DNA of 33,105 nucleotides. Source: an uncultured Eubacteriales bacterium. Lineage in GTDB: Bacteria; Bacillota; Clostridia; Oscillospirales; Acutalibacteraceae. Positions 15,621 to 23,263 of the stretch are shown here, in pieces. The translations under genes were made by a program, and so were the position numbers. The stretch covers positions 1 to 33,105 of the forward strand of contig CAKSST010000021.1 of assembly GCA_934489895.1 (NCBI GenBank). Direction: 5' to 3'. A model generated the notes under the pieces. It was not told where the DNA came from, made no database searches, and was given only the letters and a program-made list of their open reading frames with translations. The stretch's first letter is position 1, and the number at the start of each line of letters is the position of its first letter.

Positions 15621-16188
15621 TTATTTCACCCATACAGTCTCTGGGAAGAGCTGCTGCGTTAGACTCGTCAGTATCAATGTGCATTGCTGCGCTGAACTTG
15701 GGGCTTACGCGAACAACAACATCACCGAAGGTAAGCGAACGTCCGTCAGATGTAATTTTAACGTTAACGATCTGCTTGTCCTCAACACCCATTGCCTCAG
15801 CATCAGCAGGGGTTAAATGGATATGACGCTTTGCTGCAATAACGCCCTCGGAAATTTCAACCTCACCGCAGGGGCCGACAAGCTTGCAAGCACCGCTGCC
15901 TGCGATATCGCCTGACTCGCGAACAGGTGCTGCAACGCCGATGGAACGTGCATCAGTAAGAGAAAGCTCAACCTGAGTTGCAGGACGTGTGGGACCGAGA
16001 ATTGAAACATTTGCAAGCTCTTTTTTGGGGCCTACAACAGTTATTCTCTCCTCACAAGCGTACTGACCGGGCTGTGAAAGGTCCTTTTTGGGAGTAAGCT
16101 GATAGCCTTTGCCAAAAAGTATTTCAAGATGCTCCTGGGTAATGTGAATGTGACGTGCGGAAACTTCAACTAAAACTTTGTTTGACAT
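15613..16188 (-). CDS. pduL: phosphate propanoyltransferase/phosphotransacetylase
   Basis: PduL-type enzymes exchange CoA for phosphate on short acyl-CoA (propionyl-CoA or acetyl-CoA), giving acyl phosphate for ATP production. The 191-aa product has two tandem PduL domains (PF06130): VEVSARHIHITQEHLEILFG (8-27), QPGQYACEERITVVGPK, ILGPTRPATQVELS, and AAKRHIHLTPADAEAMGV with its conserved histidines. No encapsulation peptide precedes the first domain and no shell-protein genes are nearby, so it is probably a cytoplasmic Pta substitute for acetate formation. It is the first gene of a six-gene operon, with a ribosome site AGGAG about 10 nt upstream. Confidence 0.93.
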   Translation of the reverse strand: MSNKVLVEVSARHIHITQEHLEILFGKGYQLTPKKDLSQPGQYACEERITVVGPKKELANVSILGPTRPATQVELSLTDARSIGVAAPVRESGDIAGSGACKLVGPCGEVEISEGVIAAKRHIHLTPADAEAMGVEDKQIVNVKITSDGRSLTFGDVVVRVSPKFSAAMHIDTDESNAAALPRDCMGEIIA

Positions 16189-16232
16189 AATTTATCTCTC
16201 CTGAAAAATCAATATATAATATATCAAGTATT

Positions 16233-16260
16233 ATTATATACTATAGACCGGATTTTTCAA
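16233..16260 (-). promoter_or_regulatory. promoter of the pduL-hemW-gltX-glnS-nif3 operon
   Basis: On the minus strand TTGAAA (16260-16255, 5/6) and a perfect TATAAT (16238-16233) are spaced by 16 bp, with a start near 16226 and a leader of about 38 nt. It lies directly downstream of the ferredoxin terminator. Confidence 0.75.
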
Positions 16261-16266
16261 GTAAAA

Positions 16267-16304
16267 AATAAGCAGGTCTTAAAAATTTTTAAGACCTGCT
16301 TATT
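16267..16304 (-). terminator. terminator of the ferredoxin gene
   Basis: A perfect 38-base palindrome (AATAAGCAGGTCTTAAAAA and its complement) is followed on the minus strand by a T-rich run. It separates the ferredoxin transcript from the pduL promoter. Confidence 0.85.
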
Positions 16305-16340
16305 ATATTTTTAGGGGTATGTAGTTCCCCTTGCATCAAA

Positions 16341-16514
16341 TTATTCAGCAGATGCGATAGCCGAAACAGGGCATCCCTCAGCACAAGCTCCGCAATCACA
16401 GCAAAGCTCAGGATCAATATTGAATTGATCTTCGCCCTCGCTGATAGCCTCACACGGACAGTCAGCTGCACAAGCGCCGCATTTGATGCACTCGTCAGAA
16501 ATTTTATATGCCAC
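16341..16514 (-). CDS. 2[4Fe-4S] ferredoxin
   Basis: This 57-aa clostridial-type ferredoxin is a soluble low-potential electron carrier for anaerobic enzymes. It has two cluster motifs: CIKCGACAADCP (C9, C12, C15, C19) and CCDCGACAEGCP (C38, C41, C44, C48), with extra cysteines at 21 and 39. The start is a GTG at 16514 with an ideal GGAGGTG 6 nt upstream. The longer frame to 16541 would place the ribosome site inside the gene. A TATAAT at 16538-16533 suggests its own promoter, 80 bp downstream of ricT. Confidence 0.95.
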   Translation of the reverse strand: MAYKISDECIKCGACAADCPCEAISEGEDQFNIDPELCCDCGACAEGCPVSAIASAE

Positions 16515-16597
16515 TGAAAACACCTCCAAATAATTATACACTCATTCTAACAGCAACTATTGCAAAAATCAAGCAAATATTGCTGAAACCGCAAATT

Positions 16598-17461
16598 TTA
16601 TTGTTCCGGCTCTATGTTATCCTCGTCCTGATTCTTCTGACTTTTCTTTTTGGGAGGTCTTAAAACCTTTAATTCGTCTCGGTGGAATTTTAAAGGCGCG
16701 GCATCGGAATCTTCAGGCTTTACTGTAACAATACCCGAAACCAGATTGGATTCTGACACTATGCCTGTGCCTGACGGAGTTTGTACAAGCGAGCCGTTTT
16801 GGGGAGTATTCTTGAGCAAATCCTCGTATGCGTTCTGCTCATATTTAAGACAGCACATCAATCTGCCGCAAGCACCCGAAATTTTTGCAGAATTCAAAGA
16901 CAGATTCTGCTCCTTTGCCATTTTAATGGATACGGGCTCAAATCCGTTTAGGAAACTGCAGCAGCAAAATTCCCTTCCGCATACGCCTAACCCTCCTAAA
17001 ATTTTTGCCTCGTCCCTTACACCGATCTGACGCAAATCAATCCTTATGTGGAACTGTGCCGCAAGATCCTTAACAAGCTGACGAAAATCCACCCTTCCGT
17101 CTGCGGTAAAATAAAATACCATCTTTGACTCGTCAAAAAACAAGTCAACATCAACGAGGTTCATTTCAAGCTTAAGTTCTCCTATTCTTTCCTCGCAGAA
17201 CTTAAAAGCTTCCTTTTCACGTTGCTCGTGGTCGCTCAGTTTATCCATATCCTTATTATCAGCCTTGCGGATAACAGGCTTTAAGGGTTGAACCACCTGG
17301 TCATCCCTCACTTTATGGTTACCTGTTACAATTTCGCCGCACTCAACCCCGCGCGAGGTCTCAACAACCACATACTGACCGGGATTTAAGGTACTGCCCG
17401 CAGGGTCAAAATAATACACTCTGCCATCGGTTTTAAATTTTACTCCAACGACTTCTATCAT
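16598..17461 (-). CDS. ricT: RicT (YaaT/PSP1-domain) regulatory iron-sulfur complex subunit
   Basis: With RicA and RicF, this protein forms the Fe-S-containing Ric complex that stimulates RNase Y mRNA processing, and in Bacillus affects sporulation and biofilm formation. The 287-aa product has the PSP1 C-terminal domain. The cysteine clusters VCGREFCCCSF and ACGRLMCCLKYE, where the clusters bind, are intact. The C-terminal tail is Lys/Gln/Glu rich. The ATG has GGAGGT 5 nt upstream. The gene follows holB by 15 bp, the same order as holB-yaaT in Bacillus subtilis. RicA and RicF are not in the window. Confidence 0.93.
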   Translation of the reverse strand: MIEVVGVKFKTDGRVYYFDPAGSTLNPGQYVVVETSRGVECGEIVTGNHKVRDDQVVQPLKPVIRKADNKDMDKLSDHEQREKEAFKFCEERIGELKLEMNLVDVDLFFDESKMVFYFTADGRVDFRQLVKDLAAQFHIRIDLRQIGVRDEAKILGGLGVCGREFCCCSFLNGFEPVSIKMAKEQNLSLNSAKISGACGRLMCCLKYEQNAYEDLLKNTPQNGSLVQTPSGTGIVSESNLVSGIVTVKPEDSDAAPLKFHRDELKVLRPPKKKSQKNQDEDNIEPEQ

Positions 17462-17476
17462 ATTAACCTCCAAAAA

Positions 17477-18382
17477 CTAAAGCAAGCTGTTAAATGCTAT
17501 ACAAATATTTGTAAAAAGCAAATGAATATTGCAGTTTCTTTCATTATCACGCTCAAATTCACTTACCTTATCATACATTTTTACAAGCGCGATTTTATTT
17601 TGTTCCGTTTGTGACGGATTTTTAATTTTTAACACAATTTCAGCCTTTAAAGCGTCAAACAAACGCTTTATAGCAAAGCGGTCCTTATCATACTCATATA
17701 AAGTTTTCAGCATACCGTAGGTATCTTTTTTTGTGCAAAGCTCAATAAGCTGTGCCGCGACAAGTTTATCCGTCTGTGCTTTACCGTCATCAAGGCTGTC
17801 AAGCGTATATCCTATATTGCCGTTTGCGGCATCCAATACAGGATAAATTTCAGCAACAGGCTTGCCGGTTACGCCTGCAATATATTCTGCAGCCTCAACT
17901 CTCGGCGGAGCGGAAAGCGTAAAGGTTATACAGCGCGAGCGAACAGTTTCAAGCAGGGTTTGTGCAGATGGCAGGGCAAATATTATTACTGCCGCTGCAG
18001 GCGGCTCTTCCACAACCTTGAGCATAGCGTTTTGTGCCGCTTCAGACAAATTCTGCGCACCGCAGAAAATAAACACACGCCGCTTTGCCATGTGAGGCAT
18101 AAGATACATTTCCTGACGCACGGTGCGTATCATCTCAACGGAATATTTTGTATTCTCATCGTATACCGTAATATCAGGATGTGAGCCGGCTTTTGCCAGA
18201 TGACAGTCTTTACAACTGCCACAGGGCTTATTATCCTCCCTGCAAACCGCACCCTTTGCAATGTGCATAGCCAGAGTGCGCTTGCCCAGTCCTTTTTCGC
18301 CCTCAATAATAATGGCATGGGGCAAACGGTCCGCTGCGAGCATTGCATTAACAGTCTCTAAAACAACCTTATTACCTACCAT
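17477..18382 (-). CDS. holB: DNA polymerase III subunit delta'
   Basis: This clamp-loader subunit of the replicative polymerase is 301 aa. It has an AAA+ core with Walker-A-like GEKGLGKRT (about 27-35), a zinc module C-x7-CGSC-x2-C (about 48-61), and the sensor/Arg-finger region ENAQNAMLKVVEEPP-like (SEAAQNAMLKVVEEP) followed by ETVRSRC, the SRC motif. Delta' and gamma/tau share this layout. The length and the ricT neighbour point to delta'. It lies 9 bp after trpS, with an AGGGA ribosome site. Confidence 0.93.
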   Translation of the reverse strand: MVGNKVVLETVNAMLAADRLPHAIIIEGEKGLGKRTLAMHIAKGAVCREDNKPCGSCKDCHLAKAGSHPDITVYDENTKYSVEMIRTVRQEMYLMPHMAKRRVFIFCGAQNLSEAAQNAMLKVVEEPPAAAVIIFALPSAQTLLETVRSRCITFTLSAPPRVEAAEYIAGVTGKPVAEIYPVLDAANGNIGYTLDSLDDGKAQTDKLVAAQLIELCTKKDTYGMLKTLYEYDKDRFAIKRLFDALKAEIVLKIKNPSQTEQNKIALVKMYDKVSEFERDNERNCNIHLLFTNICIAFNSLL

Positions 18383-18391
18383 TTTTATTCC

Positions 18392-19387
18392 CTAAAAAGC
18401 AAATCCGATTTTGCGCTTTACCTTTGAAACCATACGGTTTGCAATATATGACGCTTTATCGGCGCCCATTTTATAAATCTGTTCTAAAGCGGCTTTGTCT
18501 TTTATTATCTGTTCATACTTCTCGCGCACGGGACGAAGCTCCTCCACAACGGCTTCGCCTACAGCAGTTTTAAACTCACCGTAGCCCTTGCCCTCAAACT
18601 CGGACTCAACCTGATCGGGTGTTTTGCCCGTAACGGCGCAATATATTGTAATAAGATTGTTTATGCCGTCACGGCCCTCACCGCGTTTAACGCAGGATTC
18701 ACTATCGGTAACGGCACGCTTAAATTTGCGCATAATATCATCAGGGCTGTCAAGTATTGCAACATAGCCGTTGGGGTTTTCGTCCGATTTTGACATTTTG
18801 TTTTTGGGGTTCTGAAGTGACATTATTTTTGCGCCCGCTTTAGGAATATACGGTTCAGGCACGGTAAACACATCACCGTACAGATTATTAAAACGGATTG
18901 CAATATCACGGGTAAGCTCAATGTGCTGTTTTTGGTCGCCTCCAACAGGCACAAGCGCTGAGTTATAAAGCAGTATATCAGCCGCCATAAGCACGGGATA
19001 AGAATAAAGACCCGCATTGATATTGTCTGCGTGTTTTGCGGATTTATCTTTAAACTGTGTCATACGGGAAAGCTCACCAAACTGCGTGTAGCAGGAAAGC
19101 AACCAAGCAAGCTCACTGTGCGCAGACACAGAGGACTGAACAAACATGATTGATTTTTCAGGGTCAAGACCAAGCGCCAAAAGAAGCGCGCAAGTTGAAT
19201 ATATATTCTGACGAAAAGCGGTTTTGTCCTGTCTTACGGTTACGGTGTGCAGGTCTGCCACCATATAAAGACTGTCAAAGTCATCCTGCAGATTAACCCA
19301 ATTTTTAAGCGCGCCGATATAGTTGCCCAAGGTCAGCATTCCGCTGGGTTGAATTCCGCTTAAAATACGTTTGTTATTTTCACTCAT
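18392..19387 (-). CDS. trpS: tryptophan--tRNA ligase
   Basis: This class I synthetase charges tRNA-Trp. The 331-aa product carries RILSGIQPSGMLTLGNYIGA (the HIGH equivalent is TLGN) and NKMSKSDENP (KMSKS), plus the family segments DLHTVT, LPVGGDQKQH-like (VPVGGDQKQHIELTRDIA) and SLQNPKNKMSKS. The start is ATG 19387, with GGGGAGAG upstream. The upstream codons back to 19414 lie in front of this ribosome site. No T-box leader is seen in the about 100 nt upstream, although a TATTAT box lies there. It leads the trpS-holB-ricT transcript. Confidence 0.96.
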   Translation of the reverse strand: MSENNKRILSGIQPSGMLTLGNYIGALKNWVNLQDDFDSLYMVADLHTVTVRQDKTAFRQNIYSTCALLLALGLDPEKSIMFVQSSVSAHSELAWLLSCYTQFGELSRMTQFKDKSAKHADNINAGLYSYPVLMAADILLYNSALVPVGGDQKQHIELTRDIAIRFNNLYGDVFTVPEPYIPKAGAKIMSLQNPKNKMSKSDENPNGYVAILDSPDDIMRKFKRAVTDSESCVKRGEGRDGINNLITIYCAVTGKTPDQVESEFEGKGYGEFKTAVGEAVVEELRPVREKYEQIIKDKAALEQIYKMGADKASYIANRMVSKVKRKIGFAF

Positions 19388-19503
19388 AAAATCTCTCCCC
19401 GAGGTAAATACCATGTATAAATAGCAATATTTATTTTATAATAACACAAAAAACACATATCAGCAAGTGGTGTACATAAATTTTTATATAAGAGGACAGC
19501 TAA

Positions 19504-20130
19504 ATGTTAAAAAAGCTTAAAAAAGACTTGTCAATAGTACTTGCTTCAGTTGCAACCGCACTGTGTTTTTTATGCGTATGTGTTGCCGTTTTGGTAAACC
19601 CAGACGCCCAAAAATCAGACACAAAAACACAACAAATTGAGTACACCCCTCCTGCACAGGATACAGAGTATATTTTAATTGACTGTGCCGAATGTACAAG
19701 CAGCGCTATGCTTATTCTTGATTTTGAGCTAAGAAGCGCATCTCTTGTGCCATTGCAAAAAGAGTCTGCCGATGAGCTTGGGTACACGCCTACTGCAAAA
19801 ATCATTATAAACGAAAGCCTTGTAAGCACTCTTGCCGACAGCGCAGGCGGCATCAATCTTACATTAAATTACGATACTCCCCTGCTTGAAGCGGGAAACT
19901 GGCGGCTTACAGGCAACCAGGTATGGCAGTTTTTACACCTTGGCGACGGCATCCTGCGCGAGCAACTGCTGCACGAGTTCTTTTATACGGCTTTTATGTT
20001 TGGCTTGCAAAACAATCAAATATATATTATACTTGATAATGGTATTTGTGAGGGTCTTTCATATTCGCGTCTTTATAATATAGCCTATTATTCAAAGGAC
20101 TGGCTTTCACAGCTGACCGTCATCAGTTAG
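19504..20130 (+). CDS. membrane-anchored protein, divergent LytR-CpsA-Psr-like
   Basis: This 208-aa protein has a short basic N-terminus and one membrane span (about 9-31), followed by an extracytoplasmic domain. The segment DSAGGINLTLNYDTPLLEAG, then NWRLTGNQVWQFL and GDGILREQLLHEFFYTAF, follows the LCP pattern (D-x-x-GGI-x-V ... L-x-x-G-x-x-x-LnG-x-x-ALxYxR ... R-x-x-R-Q). However, the arginine set is reduced and the protein is shorter than typical LCP ligases. This is a distant resemblance. If right, it would handle polyprenyl-linked cell-wall polymers. The gene is 12 bp upstream of the transglutaminase lipoprotein and has an AGAGGA ribosome site. Confidence 0.6.
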   Translation: MLKKLKKDLSIVLASVATALCFLCVCVAVLVNPDAQKSDTKTQQIEYTPPAQDTEYILIDCAECTSSAMLILDFELRSASLVPLQKESADELGYTPTAKIIINESLVSTLADSAGGINLTLNYDTPLLEAGNWRLTGNQVWQFLHLGDGILREQLLHEFFYTAFMFGLQNNQIYIILDNGICEGLSYSRLYNIAYYSKDWLSQLTVIS

Positions 20131-20141
20131 GGGTAATAATT

Positions 20142-21065
20142 ATGACCGTAAAAAAAACCGTTGCCTTACTGCTACTTGCAGTTTGTCTGCTGTTTAACTA
20201 CGGTTGTAAAGCAAAAGAAAATCCCCCGCAGGATACTGTTGCGGCAAGCTATTGGTATTATGAGCACCTGAATGAAACCCAAAAGGAAATTTACACAAAA
20301 GCGCTTGAAGCCGCAAAAAGTATGCAAATAGGACTTATACCGCTTGGTGAATACAGCCGGCAAGATGTGTTTTTATCCTGCCGCGCGGTTTTGTCCGACC
20401 GTCCGGAGTTTTTCTGGCTTCCCGAAAGCATTTTTCTTTACCAAGATGAAAACCGAGCAGTTTCTGTCGGTTTGGAGTATCGGGACGTGTCCTATTTAAT
20501 ACCTCAGCATCAGCAGCAAAATGCGCAAAACCGCCTTTCTGCGGTTGTAGATGAAATTAACCGGGGTATTTCTGCCAATATGAGCGATTTTGAAAAAGAA
20601 CTTTATTATCACAACTGGCTATGCGTCAATGTTGAATACGCAAACGATATTTCTGATAATCTGGTTTATACCGCTTACGGCGCGTTGGTAAACGGCAGCG
20701 CTGTATGTGAAGGGTACGCTCGGGCTATGCAACTGCTTTGCGGCACACAGGGAATTGACTGTCACTTGGTTTACGGCAGTGCTTCAAACAATGGCGTTGA
20801 TTACATAGGCCATATGTGGAATCAGGTAAAAATTGACGGCAAGTATTATAATCTCGATGTAACCTTGGACGATGCAGGTGATATTGCTGTTTATGATTTT
20901 TTCAATACTACCGACAAACAGCTTGAAGCCACCCACGCATACGACAGGGACTATTCTCTGCTTACCGCCGCCGAAAAGGAAAGTGGCAGCGCAAGCTTTA
21001 ATTTTTATCTACCCGCCTGTACTGCACAAAAATATAATTATTACAGCATTTTTCTTAAAGAGTAA
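20142..21065 (+). CDS. transglutaminase-like lipoprotein
   Basis: This 307-aa exported lipoprotein has a KK-hydrophobic signal ending in a lipobox-like LFNYGC (C22). Its central transglutaminase-core domain (about 150-250) keeps the Cys-His-Asp triad: C189 in GSAVCEGYARAMQLL, H224 in YIGHMWNQVKIDGKYYNLDV, and D239. Such extracellular cysteine domains act as proteases, amidases or cross-linkers on cell-wall or surface proteins. The substrate cannot be told from the sequence. It is co-directional with the LCP-like gene before it and the kinase gene after it, so cell-surface biogenesis is a reasonable but untested theme. Confidence 0.85.
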   Translation: MTVKKTVALLLLAVCLLFNYGCKAKENPPQDTVAASYWYYEHLNETQKEIYTKALEAAKSMQIGLIPLGEYSRQDVFLSCRAVLSDRPEFFWLPESIFLYQDENRAVSVGLEYRDVSYLIPQHQQQNAQNRLSAVVDEINRGISANMSDFEKELYYHNWLCVNVEYANDISDNLVYTAYGALVNGSAVCEGYARAMQLLCGTQGIDCHLVYGSASNNGVDYIGHMWNQVKIDGKYYNLDVTLDDAGDIAVYDFFNTTDKQLEATHAYDRDYSLLTAAEKESGSASFNFYLPACTAQKYNYYSIFLKE

Positions 21066-21092
21066 AAATATTAAAAGAAACGGACTGACTTT

Positions 21093-22184
21093 ATGACTTA
21101 CGATGCACTTCAGATTGCAAACGAATTTGCCATTGACGGCAAAGCAATATCAGGCAAAATTTGCAACCACGGACACATTAACCAGACAATTATTGTTACA
21201 ACAAACAAGGGAACAAAATATGTTCTGCAGAGCATAAACAGCTCAGTTTTCGGAGATATTCCCGCAATGATGGAAAACATCAAAGGCGTGACCGAACACA
21301 TACGTAACGCCATTGCAAAACAGGGCGGCGATGTTGAACGCGGCTGTCTTAACTTTTTACAGCACAAGGACGGACAGATTTATGTCGAAAAAAGCCGCGG
21401 TGAGTTCTGGCGCTGCTATAAGTTTGTTGACAACACAATAACCTATCAAACCATAGAAAACCCCCATCATTTCTATAACGCAGGTCTGGCTTTCGGTCAG
21501 TTCCAATGCTATCTTGCCGATTATCCCGCCGAAAAGCTTGCGGAGATTATTCCCGATTTCCATAATACAGCAGACCGTTACATCAAACTGCAGACCGCCA
21601 TTTTGTATGACCTTTCAGGCCGTGCTGATTCTGTAAAAGAAGAGATTGCCTTTGCAGAATCGCGCCGTGATGATACCGGCGTTTTAATAAAGATGCTGCG
21701 CAACGGCGAACTGCCTATGCGCGTTACTCATAACGACACCAAGCTTAATAACGTTCTGCTCGATGCCGAAACAGGCGATCCCGTATGTGTTATTGACCTT
21801 GATACCGTTATGCCCGGTCTTTCTCTTTATGATTTCGGTGACAGCATACGCTTTGGCGCTAACCCCGCCGCCGAGGACGAAAAGGATTTAAGCAAGGTTT
21901 ACTGCGATCTTGAGTTGTTTGAGCAGTTTACAAAGGGTTATCTTGAACGTTGCGGCCATATGCTTACAGAAAACGAGATTAAAATGCTGCCCTTTGCCGC
22001 AAAGCTTATTACTCTTGAATGCGGTATGCGCTTCTTGACCGACTATCTTAACGGTGACACATATTTCAGAATTCATTATGACGGACAAAATCTTGACCGT
22101 TGCCGTACACAATTCAAGCTTGTGGCAGATATGGAAGAAAAAATGTGCCAGATGAAAAAGATTGTAGAAAAATATTCTAAATAA
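21093..22184 (+). CDS. phosphotransferase (APH/choline-kinase fold, NahK-like)
   Basis: This 363-aa kinase belongs to the aminoglycoside-phosphotransferase/choline-kinase superfamily. The catalytic loop VTHNDTKLNNVLLD (H213, D215, N220) and the metal-binding IDLDT (234-238) are intact. The N-terminal lobe has GHINQTIIV and YVLQSIN. Length and layout resemble N-acetylhexosamine 1-kinases of gut bacteria, which phosphorylate GlcNAc/GalNAc at C1, but the sugar cannot be read from the sequence. No phosphorylase or sugar transporter is nearby. It ends in a strong shared terminator opposite queT. Confidence 0.78.
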   Translation: MTYDALQIANEFAIDGKAISGKICNHGHINQTIIVTTNKGTKYVLQSINSSVFGDIPAMMENIKGVTEHIRNAIAKQGGDVERGCLNFLQHKDGQIYVEKSRGEFWRCYKFVDNTITYQTIENPHHFYNAGLAFGQFQCYLADYPAEKLAEIIPDFHNTADRYIKLQTAILYDLSGRADSVKEEIAFAESRRDDTGVLIKMLRNGELPMRVTHNDTKLNNVLLDAETGDPVCVIDLDTVMPGLSLYDFGDSIRFGANPAAEDEKDLSKVYCDLELFEQFTKGYLERCGHMLTENEIKMLPFAAKLITLECGMRFLTDYLNGDTYFRIHYDGQNLDRCRTQFKLVADMEEKMCQMKKIVEKYSK

Positions 22185-22224
22185 ATTAAAAGCGCTGAAT
22201 AAAATTGTTCAGCGCTTTTAATTT
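22183..22224. terminator. bidirectional terminator between the kinase gene and queT
   Basis: A perfect 17-bp stem (22183-22199 with 22208-22224, 8-base loop) has A-rich and T-rich flanks. It serves the convergent kinase gene and queT, and overlaps the kinase stop codon. Confidence 0.92.
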
Positions 22225-22731
22225 TTACACTTTCAATAATTTTTGTCTCAAAGCAAAGTACAGCGGCAGTCCAAGACCGTAGCAAACAATAAACTGTCCC
22301 GCTCCTACCTGTAATGCCGACACCGCAAATGCGGAAGCAACGGCGTCTGCGGGGAAATATAAAAGCGCAAGCTCTGCTCCCACAAGCACCGCGTTGATAA
22401 TAACGGGCCAGAACAGCGCAAGCAGCGGCGCACCCTTAAAGGTTATATGCTTTGTTTTGCGGGTAAGTATTGCGGCAATCAGGGTGCCAAGGGTGCCCAC
22501 AAGCATATCAACAGGATTAAAACTGAAAATGTTTGCAATTATACAGCCAACCGTCAGCCCCGGTATTGCCGCGGGAGTAAATATCGGCAGTATGGTTAGT
22601 GCTTCGGATATACGAAGCTGTATTGCTCCGTAGCCCAAGCCTAATGCTCCGCTTACAAGGGTTAAAACCGTGTAGGCCGCAGCTATTACCGCACTGTAGG
22701 TTAAAAATACTGCTTTCCCTGTTTTTTTCAT
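22225..22731 (-). CDS. queT: queuosine precursor transporter S component
   Basis: This 168-aa protein has five or six membrane spans and is of the QueT family (PF06177), the substrate-binding S component of ECF transporters for queuosine precursors such as preQ1. Typical segments are GLGYGAIQLRISEALTILPIFTPAAIPGLTVGC and IIANIFSFNPVDMLVGTLGTLIAAI in the first half. The ATG at 22731 has CGGAG 8 nt upstream. A GTG at 22740 would overlap that site. The leader contains a candidate preQ1-I riboswitch. It lies 80 bp after iscU and may also be read from that transcript. Confidence 0.93.
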   Translation of the reverse strand: MKKTGKAVFLTYSAVIAAAYTVLTLVSGALGLGYGAIQLRISEALTILPIFTPAAIPGLTVGCIIANIFSFNPVDMLVGTLGTLIAAILTRKTKHITFKGAPLLALFWPVIINAVLVGAELALLYFPADAVASAFAVSALQVGAGQFIVCYGLGLPLYFALRQKLLKV

Positions 22732-22739
22732 ATTAATCA

Positions 22740-22780
22740 CTCCGTAGTTTTTATTTGAGTCAGGATTTTGCGAACTGACT
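22740..22780 (-). promoter_or_regulatory. candidate preQ1-I riboswitch in the queT leader
   Basis: Read on the minus strand, a 6-bp stem AGTCAG/CTGACT (22780-22775 with 22763-22758) closes a loop TTCGCAAAATC. An A-rich tail CAAATAAAAACTA follows, then CGGAG (22744-22740), the queT ribosome site. Loop bases TTCG (22774-22771) can pair with CGGA (22744-22741), giving an H-type pseudoknot that hides the ribosome site. This is the preQ1-I plan (hairpin, A-rich tail, pseudoknot with SD). The loop also resembles the TCGCA part of a known translational aptamer. The gene downstream is a classic preQ1 target. Confidence 0.65.
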
Positions 22781-22811
22781 TTATTACCTTAGACCAGGCT
22801 ATAAATAAGTA

Positions 22812-23258
22812 TTAATCGCCGTGGCGGGTGCAAGAATGGCAATCCTCACAGGAGCAACCAACATTTTTGCCTACAATAGGCTCGGGGTCAATGCCCTGTC
22901 TTGTGTAATAGTCGGCAATTGCCGCCTTAACTGCCTGCTCTGCCAGAACAGAACAGTGTATTTTATGTGCAGGCAGACCTTCTAAAGCTTCAACGACAGC
23001 CTTGTTTGAAAGCTCCAGTGCTTCGGATATAGTTTTACCCTTAATCATTTCGGTTGCAATTGAGCTTGTAGCAATTGCAGAAGCGCAACCGTAGGTTTTA
23101 AATTTAACATCCTCGATTTTACCATCGGTAATTTTGAGATACATTCTCATAATATCACCGCACTTTGCGTTGCCTACTTCGCCGATACCGTTGGCATCAT
23201 CAAGCTCACCCATATTGCGCGGATTCATAAAATGGTCCATAACTTTTTGCGTGTACAT
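22812..23258 (-). CDS. iscU: Fe-S cluster assembly scaffold (IscU/NifU N-terminal type)
   Basis: This scaffold holds nascent [2Fe-2S]/[4Fe-4S] clusters built with sulfur from the adjacent desulfurase. The 148-aa product has the three conserved ligands C33 (AKCGDIM, with D35), C58 (YGCASAIATSS) and C102 (HKIHCSVLAEQAV). It also carries a cysteine-rich tail, CSCEDCHSC, not present in E. coli IscU but usual in the clostridial NifU-like form. The ribosome site AAGGAG lies 9 nt upstream. The gap to iscS is 5 bp. Confidence 0.94.
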   Translation of the reverse strand: MYTQKVMDHFMNPRNMGELDDANGIGEVGNAKCGDIMRMYLKITDGKIEDVKFKTYGCASAIATSSIATEMIKGKTISEALELSNKAVVEALEGLPAHKIHCSVLAEQAVKAAIADYYTRQGIDPEPIVGKNVGCSCEDCHSCTRHGD

Positions 23259-23263
23259 ATAAT

